Shown in pieces: positions 42,061 through 50,089 of a stretch of 64,000 bases of DNA. The notes beneath the pieces are model-generated. The model searched no databases. It saw nothing but the letters and a program-made list of their open reading frames with translations, and had not been told where the DNA came from. Origin of the DNA: Panulirus ornatus (lineage: Eukaryota > Arthropoda > Malacostraca > Decapoda > Palinuridae); NCBI RefSeq assembly GCF_036320965.1, contig NC_092228.1:20176503-20240502 (forward strand), written 5' to 3'. The translations under genes and the position numbers were made by a program. Within the stretch, counting starts at the first letter, position 1, and each line of letters opens with the position of its first letter.

Positions 42061-42063
<3 letters not shown>
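41829..42063 (-). mobile_element. SIDE, well preserved
   Basis: On the minus strand it starts ggggataggggagaaag next to (TA)n and has the RTE-type 5' UTR, a T-run (A-run on the plus strand at about 41937-41963), the ggcccagtcctctgttc block, and a 3' end gctacctcgctatcgcgggaaatggcga followed by an A-run. It is head-to-head with 42119-42361. Confidence 0.88.

Positions 42064-42118
<55 letters not shown>
42064..42118. repeat. (TA)n centre of SIDE inverted pair
   Basis: About 55 bp of pure TA separating the 5' ends of two SIDE copies. Confidence 0.97.
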
Positions 42119-42122
<4 letters not shown>

Positions 42123-42361
42123 GGGGATAGGGGAGAAAGAATACTTCCCACATATTCCCTGCGTGTCGTAGAAGGCGACTAAAAGGGAAGGGAGCTGGGG
42201 TCTGGGAATCCTCCCCTCTTGTTTTTTTTTTTTTTTGTTGTTTTTTTTAATTTTCCAAAAGGAACAGAGAAGGGGGCCAGGTGAGGATATTCCCTCAAAG
42301 GCTCAGTCCTCTGTTCTTAACGCTACCTCGCTATCGCGGGAAATAGCGAATAGTATGAAAG
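42119..42361 (+). mobile_element. SIDE, well preserved
   Basis: It starts ccctggggataggggag at (TA)n and ends gctacctcgctatcgcgggaaatagcgaatagtatgaaag. The 5' approximately 125 bp match the 5' UTR of the full-length RTE at 33008, and the last approximately 50 bp match the RTE 3' terminus. It has no frame of its own. Confidence 0.9.
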
Positions 42362-42378
42362 AAAGAAAGAGAAATATA

Positions 42379-43549
42379 TATCGAGGATGTAAGGCATGTG
42401 TACATGTAGGAAGAGAGGAAAGTGATTGGTTCTTAGTGAATGTAGGTTTGCGGCAGGGGTGTGTGATATCTCCATAGTTGTTTAATTTGTTTATGGATGG
42501 GGTTGTTAGGGAGGTGAATGCAAGAGTTTTGGAAAGAGGGGCAAGTATGAAGTCTGTTGTGGATGAGAGAGCTTGGGAAGTGAGTCAGTTGTTGTTCGCT
42601 GATGATACAGCGCTGGTGGCTGATTCATGTGAGAAACTGCAGAAGCTGGTGACTGAGTTTGGTAAAGTGTGTGAAAGAAGAAAGTTAAGAGTAAATGTGA
42701 ATAAGAGCAAGGTTATTAGGTACAGTAGGGTTGAGGGTCAAGTCAATTGGGAGGTGAGTTTGAATGGAGAAAAACTGGAGGAAGTGAAGTGTTTTAGATA
42801 TCTGGGAGTGGATCTGGCAGCGGATGGAACCATGGAAGCGGAAGTGGATCATAGGGTGGGGGAGGGGGCGAAAATTCTGGGGGCCTTGAAGAATGTGTGG
42901 AAGTCGAGAACATTATCTCGGAAAGCAAAAATGGGTATGTTTGAAGGAATAGTGGTTCCAACAATGTTGTATGGTTGCGAGGCGTGGGCTATGGATAGAG
43001 TTGTGCGCAGGAGGATGGATGTGCTGGAAATGAGATGTTTGAGGACAATGTGTGGTGTGAGGTGGTTTGATCGAGTGAGTAACGTAAGGGTAAGAGAGAT
43101 GTGTGGAAATAAAAAGAGCGTGGTTGAGAGAGCAGAAGAGGGTGTTTTGAAATGGTTCGGGCACATGGAGAGAATGAGTGAGGAAAGATTGACCAAGAGG
43201 ATATATGTGTCGGAGGTGGAGGGAACGAGGAGAAGTGGGAGACCAAATTGGAGGTGGAAAGATGGAGTGAAAAAGATTTTGTGTGATTGGGGCTTGAACA
43301 TGCAGGAGGGTGAAAGGAGGGCAAAGAATAGAGTGAATTGGATCGATGTGGTATACCAGGGTTGACGTGCTGTCAGTGGATTGAATCAAGGCATGTGAAG
43401 CATCTGGGGTAAACCATGGAAAGCTGTGTAGGTATGTATATTTGCGTGTGTGGACGTATGTATATACATGTGTATGGGGGTGGGTTGGGCCATTTCTTTC
43501 GTCTGTTTCCTTGCGCTACCTCGCAAACGCGGGAGATAGCGACAAAGCA
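42379..43549 (+). mobile_element. RTE copy, form A, 5' truncated
   Basis: It begins 'tcgaggatgtaaggcatg' after a short TA stretch, within the RT between motifs A and B. It is open from 42478 and has a short 3' UTR ending 'gggagatagcgacaaagc', then an A-run and TA. Confidence 0.93.
42478..43365 (+). CDS. RTE RT palm end and C-terminal domain (295-codon partial)
   Basis: The frame is open from just after motif B. A TAG replaces the TGG (Trp) of the usual MSPWLFN at 42475-42477, and the frame restarts at the following Met-like position. It contains [20 protein letters not shown], motif [12 protein letters not shown] (FADD at 40-43), the thumb [20 protein letters not shown], and the C-terminal domain with [15 protein letters not shown] and [17 protein letters not shown], ending VNWIDVVYQG. 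In-frame codons upstream of the stop (42376-42474) encode [18 protein letters not shown]. Nearly identical to the other form A copies, so recently inserted; it is not functional because of the stop and truncation. Confidence 0.85.
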   Translation: MFNLFMDGVVREVNARVLERGASMKSVVDERAWEVSQLLFADDTALVADSCEKLQKLVTEFGKVCERRKLRVNVNKSKVIRYSRVEGQVNWEVSLNGEKLEEVKCFRYLGVDLAADGTMEAEVDHRVGEGAKILGALKNVWKSRTLSRKAKMGMFEGIVVPTMLYGCEAWAMDRVVRRRMDVLEMRCLRTMCGVRWFDRVSNVRVREMCGNKKSVVERAEEGVLKWFGHMERMSEERLTKRIYVSEVEGTRRSGRPNWRWKDGVKKILCDWGLNMQEGERRAKNRVNWIDVVYQG

Positions 43550-43779
43550 AAAAAAAAAATTATATATATATATATTTTTTTTTTTATTTTTATTATACTT
43601 TGTCGCTGTCTCCCACGTTTGCGAGGTAGCACAAGGAAACAGACGAAAGAAATGGCCCAACCCCCCCCCATACACATGTATATACATACGTCCACACACG
43701 CAAATATACATACCTACACAGCTTTCCATGGTTTACCCCAGACGCTTCACATGCCTTGATTCAATCCACTGACAGCACG

Positions 43780-45339
43780 TCAACCCCGGTATACCACATT
43801 GCTCCAATTCACTCTATTCCTTGCCCTCCTTTCACCCTCCTGCATGTTCAGGCCCCGATCACACAAAATCTTTTTCACTCCATCTTTCCACCTCCAATTT
43901 GGTCTCCCTCTTCTCCTAGTTCCCTCCACCTCTGACACATATATCCTCTTGGTCAATCTTTCCTCACTCATTCTCTCCATGTGCCCAAACCACTTCAAAA
44001 CACCCTCTTCTGCTCTCTCAACCACGCTCTTTTTATTTCCACACATCTCTCTTACCCTTACGTTACTCACTCGATCAAACCACCTCACACCACACATTGT
44101 CCTCAAACATCTCATTTCCAGCACATCCATCCTCCTGTGCACAACTCTATCCATAGCCCACGCCTCGCAACCATACAACATTGTTGGAACCACTATTCCT
44201 TCAAACATACCCATTTTTGCTTTCCGAGATAATGTTCTCGACTTCCACACATTCTTCAAGGCCCCCAGAATTTTCGCCCCCACCCCCACCCTATGATCCA
44301 CTTCCGCTTCCATGGTTCCATCTGCTGCCAGATCCACTCCCAGATATCTAAAACACTTCACTTCCTCCAGTTTTTCTCCATTCAAACTCACCTCCCAATT
44401 GACTTGACCCTCAACCCTACTGTACCTAATAACCTTGCTCTTATTCACATTTACTCTTAACTTTCTTCTTTCACACACTTTACCAAACTCAGTCACCAGC
44501 TTCTGCAGTTTCTCACATGAATCAGCCACCAGCGCTGTATCATCACCGAACAACAACTGACTCACTTCCCAAGCTCTCTCATCCCCAACAGACTTCATAC
44601 TTGCCCCTCTTTCCAAAACTCTTGCATTTACCTCCCTAACAACCCCATCCATAAACAAATTAAACAACCATGGAGACATCACACACCCCTGCCGCAAACC
44701 TACATTCACTGAGAACCAATCACTTTCCTCTCTTCCTACACGTACACATGCCTTACATCCTCGATAAAAACTTTTCACTGCTTCTAACAACTTTCCTCCC
44801 ACACCATATATTCTTAATACCTTCCACAGAGCATCTCTATCAACTCTATCATATGCCTTCTCCAGATCCATAAATGCTACATACAAATCCATTTGCTTTT
44901 CTAAGTATTTCTCACATACATTCTTCAAAGCAAACACCTGATCCACACATCCTCTACCACTTCTGAAACCACACTGCTCTTCCCCGATCTGATGCTCTGT
45001 ACATGCCTTCACCCTCTCAATCAATACCCTCCCATATAATTTACCAGGAATACTCAACAAACTTATACCTCTGTAATTTGAGCACTCACTCTTATCCCCT
45101 TTGCCTTTGTACAATGGCACTATGCATGCATTCCGCCAATCCTCAGGCACCTCACCATGAGTCATACATACATTAAATAACCTTACCAACCAGTCCACAA
45201 TACAGTCACCCCCTTTTTTAATAAATTCCACTGCAATACCATCCAAACCTGCTGCCTTGCCGGCTTTCATCTTCCGCAAAGCTTTCACTACCTCTTCTCT
45301 GTTTACCAAATCATTTTCCCTAACCCTCTCACTTTGCAC
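43780..45339 (-). CDS. RTE reverse transcriptase and C-terminal domain (519-codon, largest frame here)
   Basis: The longest uninterrupted LINE protein frame in the window. It begins [18 protein letters not shown] in the linker. [15 protein letters not shown] (24-36), [20 protein letters not shown] (64-83), [17 protein letters not shown] (124-140), motif [13 protein letters not shown] with Asp158 and motif [13 protein letters not shown] (213-224). Motif C reads FGDD (264-267) instead of the FADD seen in other copies; the two catalytic Asp remain but the Ala to Gly change is unusual. C-terminal domain: [16 protein letters not shown] (451-466) and [19 protein letters not shown] frameshift near 45345 separates it from the linker/endonuclease. 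Confidence 0.92.
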   Translation of the reverse strand: MQSERVRENDLVNREEVVKALRKMKAGKAAGLDGIAVEFIKKGGDCIVDWLVRLFNVCMTHGEVPEDWRNACIVPLYKGKGDKSECSNYRGISLLSIPGKLYGRVLIERVKACTEHQIGEEQCGFRSGRGCVDQVFALKNVCEKYLEKQMDLYVAFMDLEKAYDRVDRDALWKVLRIYGVGGKLLEAVKSFYRGCKACVRVGREESDWFSVNVGLRQGCVMSPWLFNLFMDGVVREVNARVLERGASMKSVGDERAWEVSQLLFGDDTALVADSCEKLQKLVTEFGKVCERRKLRVNVNKSKVIRYSRVEGQVNWEVSLNGEKLEEVKCFRYLGVDLAADGTMEAEVDHRVGVGAKILGALKNVWKSRTLSRKAKMGMFEGIVVPTMLYGCEAWAMDRVVHRRMDVLEMRCLRTMCGVRWFDRVSNVRVREMCGNKKSVVERAEEGVLKWFGHMERMSEERLTKRIYVSEVEGTRRRGRPNWRWKDGVKKILCDRGLNMQEGERRARNRVNWSNVVYRG

Positions 45340-45345
45340 ACCACC

Positions 45346-46095
45346 TCAACCAAAACACCCTATATCTGCCACTCTATCATCAAACACATTCAACAAACCT
45401 TCAAAATACTCACTCCATCTCCTTCTCACATCACCACTACTTGTTATCACCCCCCCATTTGCGCCCTTCACTGAAGTTCCCATTTGCTCCCTTGTCTTAC
45501 GCACTTTATTTACCTCCTTCCAGAACATCTTTTTATTCTCTAAAATTTGATGATATTCTCTCACCCCAACTCTCATTTGCCCTTTTTTTCACCTCTTGCA
45601 CCTTTCTCTTGACCTCCTGCCTCTTTCTTTTATACATCTCCCACTCAATTGCATTTTTCCCTGCAAAAATCGTCCAAATGCCTCTCTCTTCTCTTTCACT
45701 AATACTCTTACTTCTTCATCCCACCACTCACTACCCTTTCTAATCAACCCACCTCCCACTTTTCTCATGCCACAAGCATCTTTTGCGCAATCCATCACTG
45801 ATTCCCTAAATACATCCCATTCCTCCCCCACTCCCCTTACTTCCATTGTTCTCACCTTTTTCCATTCTGTACTCAGTCTCTCCTGGTACTTCCTCACACA
45901 GGTCTCCTTCCCAAGCTCACTTACTCTCACCACCCTCTTCACCCCAACATTCACTCTTCTTTTCTGAAAACCCATACAAATCTTCACCTTAGCCTCCACA
46001 AGATAATGATCAGACATCCCTCCAGTTGCACCTCTCAGCACATTAACATCCAAAAGTCTCTCTTTTGCACGCCTGTCAATTAACACGTAATCCAA
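45346..46095 (-). pseudogene. RTE endonuclease second half and linker
   Basis: Two open stretches. 45589-46095 encodes MDYVLIDRRAKERLLDVNVL, GATGGMSDHYLVEAKVKI (the SDH motif of APE nucleases), ELGKETCVRKYQERLSTEWKKVR and CAKDACGMRKVGGGLIRKGSEWWDEEV. 45346-45576 encodes ENKKMFWKEVNKVRKTREQ, DVRRRWSEYFEGLLNVFDDRV and ADIGCFG. Indels near 45580 and 45345 break continuity with each other and with the RT. The first half of the endonuclease is missing at the (TA)n boundary. Confidence 0.85.
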
Positions 46096-46111
46096 TAACG
46101 CTCTCTGGCCA

Positions 46112-46115
<4 letters not shown>

Positions 46116-46202
<87 letters not shown>

Positions 46203-46208
46203 TTTTTA
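46116..46208. repeat. (TA)n plus T-run
   Basis: About 70 bp TA then about 22 T, between the truncated 5' end of one minus-strand RTE and the 3' end of the next in the same orientation. Confidence 0.97.
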
Positions 46209-47881
46209 TACTTTGTCGCTGTCTCCTGCGTTTGCGAGGTAGCGCAAGGAAACAGACGAAAGAAATGGCCCCCCCCCCACACACATGTACATACACACGT
46301 CCACACACGCAAATATACATACCTACACAGCTTTCCATGGTTTACCCCAGACGCTTCACATGCCTTGATTCACTCCACTGACAGCACGTCAAACCCTGTA
46401 TACCACATCGCTCCAATTCACTCTATTCCTTGCCCTCCTTACACCCTCCTGCATGTTCAGGCCCCGATCACACAAAATCTTTTTCACTCCATCTTTCCAC
46501 CTCCAATTTGGTCTCCCTCTTCTCCTCGTTCCCTCCACCTCCGACACATATATCCTCTTGGTCAATCTTTCCTCACTCATTCTCTCCATGTGCCCAAACC
46601 ATTTCAAAACACCCTCTTCTGCTCTCTCAACCACGCTCTTTTTATTTCCACACATCTCTCTTACCCTTACGTTACTTACTCGATCAAACCACCTCACACC
46701 ACACATTGTCCTCAAACATCTCATTTCCAGCACATCCATCCTCCTGCGCACAACTCCATCCACAGCCCACGCCTCGCAACCATACAACATTGTTGGAACC
46801 ACTATTCCTTCAAACATACCCATTTTTGCTTTCCGAGATAATGTTCTCGACTTCCACACATTTTTCAAGGCTCCCAAAATTTTCGCCCCCTCCCCCACCC
46901 TATGATCCACTTCCGCTTCCATGGTTCCATCCGCTGACAGATCCACTCCCAGATATCTAAAACACTTCACTTCCTCCAGTTTTTCTCCATTCAAACTCAC
47001 CTCCCAATTGACTTGACCCTCAACCCTACTGTACCTAATAACCTTGCTCTTATTCACATTCACTCTTAACTTTCTTCTTCCACACACCTTACCAAACTCA
47101 GTCACCAGCTTCTGCAGTTTCTCACATGAATCAGCCACCAGCGCTGTATCATCAGCGAACAACAACTGACTCACTTCCCAAGCTCTCTCATCCCCAACAG
47201 ACTTCATACTTGCCCCTCTTTCCAGGACTCTTGCATTTACCTCCCTAACAACCCCATCCATAAACAAATTAAACAACCATGGAGACATCACACACCCCTG
47301 CCGCAAACCTACATTCACTGAGAACCAATCACTTTCCTCTCTTCCTACACGTACACATGCCTTACATCCTCGATAAAAACTTTTCACTGCTTCTAACAAC
47401 TTGCCTCCCACACCATATATTCTTAATACCTTCCACAGAGCATCTCTATCAACTCTATCATATGCCTTCTCCAGATCCATAAATGCTACATACAAATCCA
47501 TTTGCTTTTCTAAGTATTTCTCACATACATTCTTCAAAGCAAACACCTGATCCACACATCCTCTACCACTTCTGAAACCGCACTGCTCTTCCCCAATCTG
47601 ATGCTCTGTACATGCCTTCACCCTCTCAATCAATACCCTCCCATATAATTTACCAGGAATACTCAACAAACTTATACCTCTGTAATTTGAGCACTCACTC
47701 TTATCCCCTTTGCCTTTGTACAATGGCACTATGCACGCATTCCGCCAATCCTCAGGCACCTCACCATGAGTCATACATACATTAAATAACCTTACCAACC
47801 AGTCAACAATACAGTCACCCCCTTTTTTAATAAATTCCACTGCAATACCATCCAAACCTGCTGCCTTGCCGGCTTTCATCT
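46208..47881 (-). mobile_element. RTE copy, form A, 5' truncated, intact RT
   Basis: Short 3' UTR with a C-run, C-terminal domain and full RT up to KMKAGKAAG, where (GT)n 47883-47899 begins. Confidence 0.94.
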
Positions 47882-47924
47882 TGTGTGTGTGTGTGTGTGA
47901 GTAGGAGAGATGGTCAAAGGGCAT
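46389..47924 (-). CDS. RTE reverse transcriptase and C-terminal domain, chimeric start (511 codons)
   Basis: The first 14 codons (MPFDHLSYSHTHTH) come from the (GT)n tract and the antisense of the neighbouring plus-strand RTE, so this start is accidental. From [13 protein letters not shown] on, the RT is intact: motif [13 protein letters not shown] (Asp about 150), motif [13 protein letters not shown] and motif [12 protein letters not shown] (FADD about 256-259). The C-terminal domain has [16 protein letters not shown] and [18 protein letters not shown] and ends NWSDVVYRV, with Val in place of the usual final Gly. CEAWAVDGVV replaces the common [10 protein letters not shown]. It is RT-competent in sequence but lacks the endonuclease. 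Confidence 0.9.
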   Translation of the reverse strand: MPFDHLSYSHTHTHKMKAGKAAGLDGIAVEFIKKGGDCIVDWLVRLFNVCMTHGEVPEDWRNACIVPLYKGKGDKSECSNYRGISLLSIPGKLYGRVLIERVKACTEHQIGEEQCGFRSGRGCVDQVFALKNVCEKYLEKQMDLYVAFMDLEKAYDRVDRDALWKVLRIYGVGGKLLEAVKSFYRGCKACVRVGREESDWFSVNVGLRQGCVMSPWLFNLFMDGVVREVNARVLERGASMKSVGDERAWEVSQLLFADDTALVADSCEKLQKLVTEFGKVCGRRKLRVNVNKSKVIRYSRVEGQVNWEVSLNGEKLEEVKCFRYLGVDLSADGTMEAEVDHRVGEGAKILGALKNVWKSRTLSRKAKMGMFEGIVVPTMLYGCEAWAVDGVVRRRMDVLEMRCLRTMCGVRWFDRVSNVRVREMCGNKKSVVERAEEGVLKWFGHMERMSEERLTKRIYVSEVEGTRRRGRPNWRWKDGVKKILCDRGLNMQEGVRRARNRVNWSDVVYRV

Positions 47925-49887
47925 TATTGGATTACTTCTTAATGATAGGCATGTAAAAGAGACTTTTGGGTGTTAATGTGCTGAGAGGGGCACATTATCT
48001 TGTGGAGGTGAAAGTGAGGATTTGTAGAGGTTTTCAAAAAAGAAGAGAGAATGTTGGGAAGGAAAAAGTGGTGAGAATAAGTGAGCTTGGAAAGGAGACT
48101 TGTGTGAGGAAGTACCAGGAGAGATTGAGTGTAGAATGGCACAAGGGGAGTTGGGGGAGGAATGGGATGTATTTAGGGAAGCTGTGATGGTATGCGCAAA
48201 AGATGCATGTGGCATGAGAAAGGTGGGAAGTGGGCAAATTAGAAAGGGTAGTGAGTATTGGGATAAAGTGAAGTTCTTAGTGAAAGAGAAAAGAGAGGTG
48301 TTTGGACAGTACTTGCAAGGAAGGAGTGCAAATGACTGGGAGTTGTATAAAAGAAGTGGCAGGAGGTCAAGAGAAAGGTGAAAGGGTTGAAAAAGAGGGC
48401 AAATGAGAGTTGGGATGAGAGAGTATCATTGAATTTAAGGAGAATATAAAGATGTTTTGGAGGGAAGTAAATAATGTGCATAAGACGAGAACAAATAGTA
48501 GCATCTGTGAAGGGGGCACGAGGAGAAGTAATAACAGGTAGTGATGTAGTGAGGAGATGGAGTAACTATTTTGAAGGTTTGTTGAATGAGTTTGATGATA
48601 GAGTGGCAGATATAGGGTGTTTTGGTTGGGGTGGAGTGCGAAGTGAGAAAGTCAGCAAGAATGGTTCACTTTAGTGAGGACAGAAGAGGTAGGTGAAAGC
48701 TTTGCATAAGATGAAGTATGGAAAGGCGGCTGGTTTGGATGGTATTGCAGAGGAAATTATTAAAAAAGGGGGTGACTGTGTTGTTGATTAGTTGGTAAGG
48801 ATATTCAGCGTATGTATGGACAGTGGTGAAGTGCCAGAGGATTGGCAGAATGCATGCATAGTGCCATTGTACAAAGGCAAAGGGGATAAAGGTGAATTTT
48901 CAAACTACAGAGGCATAAGTTTGTTGAGTATTCCTGGGAAATTTTATGGGAAGGTATTGATTGAGAGGGTGAAGGCAAGTACAGAGCATCAGATTGAGGA
49001 GGAGCAGTGTGGTTTCAGAATTGGTAGAGGATGTGTGGATCAGGTGTTTGCTTTGAAGAGTGTATGTGAGAGATACTCAGAAAAACAGATTGATTTGTAT
49101 GTAGCATTTATGGATCTGGAGAAGGCATATGATAGGGTTGATAGAGAAGCTTTGTGGAAGGTCTTAAGAATATGTGGTGTAGGAGGTAAGTTGCTAGAAG
49201 CAGTGAAAAGTTTTTACCAAGGATGTAAGGCATGTATGTGAGTAGGAAGAGGAGAGTGATTGGTTCCCAGTGAATGTTGGTCTGTGGTAGGGGTGTGTGA
49301 TGTCGATGTTCCCATGTTTATGTAATTTGCTTGTGGATAGGTTAGGTAGGGAGGTAAATGCAAGAGTTTTGGAGAGAGTTGTGAGTTTGCAGTCTGTTGT
49401 GGATGAGAGGGCTTAGGAAGTGGGTCAGTTGTTGTTTGTTGATGATGCAGCTCTATTGGCGGATACGAGCGAGAAGCTGCAAGAGTTGGTGACTGAGTTT
49501 GGAAAAGTGTGTGAAAGGAGAAAGTTGATAGTAAATGTGAATAAGAGCAAGGTTTGTCAGGCTTAGTCGGGTTGAGGGACAAGTTAATTGGGATATAAGT
49601 TTGAATGGAGAAAAATTGGAGGAATTGAAGTGTTCTAGATATCTGGGAGTAGCCTTGGATGCGGATGGAACCATGGAAGTAGAAGTGAGTCACAGCGTGG
49701 GGGAGGGGGTGAAGGTTCTAGGAGCAATGAAATGTGTGGAAGAAGAGAACTTTATCTCGTAGAGCAAAAATGGGTTTGTTTGAAGAAGTATTTCCAACAA
49801 AGTTGTATGGTTGTGAGGCATGGGCTATAGATAGTGTTGTACGGAGGAGGGTGAATGCATTGGAAATAAGATGTCTGAAGACAATTC
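47900..49887 (+). mobile_element. RTE copy, decayed, endonuclease end to C-terminal domain
   Basis: It begins 'gagtaggagagatggtcaaag' (SRRDGQ) after (GT)n. It has the SDHYLV equivalent deleted, then the linker, RT and thumb, up to LEIRCLKT in the C-terminal domain. Several frameshifts. It is truncated against a minus-strand linker fragment. Confidence 0.85.
48792..49241 (+). pseudogene. RTE RT fragment with motif A
   Basis: Open 149-codon stretch: [59 protein letters not shown] and motif [18 protein letters not shown]. It ends at a TGA right after CKACM, before motif B. Downstream, motif C reads LLFVDDAALLAD (about 49432-49465) out of phase. Substitutions relative to form A copies (SVCERYSEKQIDLY) indicate an older subfamily. 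Confidence 0.8.
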
Positions 49888-49889
49888 AT

Positions 49890-50088
49890 TTTCCCCTCTT
49901 GAGTATGTTCCAATATGTCCTCTTGTTTTTCGCACACTATTCCTTCCAAAACATCTTATAGTTTACTGATACTTGCTCACTCCATCTCTCAGTTGCCTTC
50001 TTTTGCAACCCCTGCACCTTCCTCTTGACCTCCTGCTGCTTTCACTTATACATCTCCAACCATTTGCACTACTTGTAAGTGCCTCTTT
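49890..50088 (-). mobile_element. RTE linker fragment
   Basis: The minus strand matches the endonuclease-RT linker ('ccttccaaaacatc...gtttactgatac...ccttcctcttgacctcctgctgc'). Decayed, and joined to the 3' end of the next minus-strand copy. Confidence 0.7.
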
Positions 50089-50089
50089 T

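Larger units (their letters stand above)
43593..46116 (-). mobile_element. RTE copy, form A, near complete from mid-endonuclease
   Basis: The minus strand carries the short 3' UTR, C-terminal domain, complete RT, linker and the second half of the endonuclease. It is truncated at (TA)n 46116-46185 inside ALLDYVLIDRR. It is tail-to-tail with the 42379-43549 copy. Confidence 0.95.
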
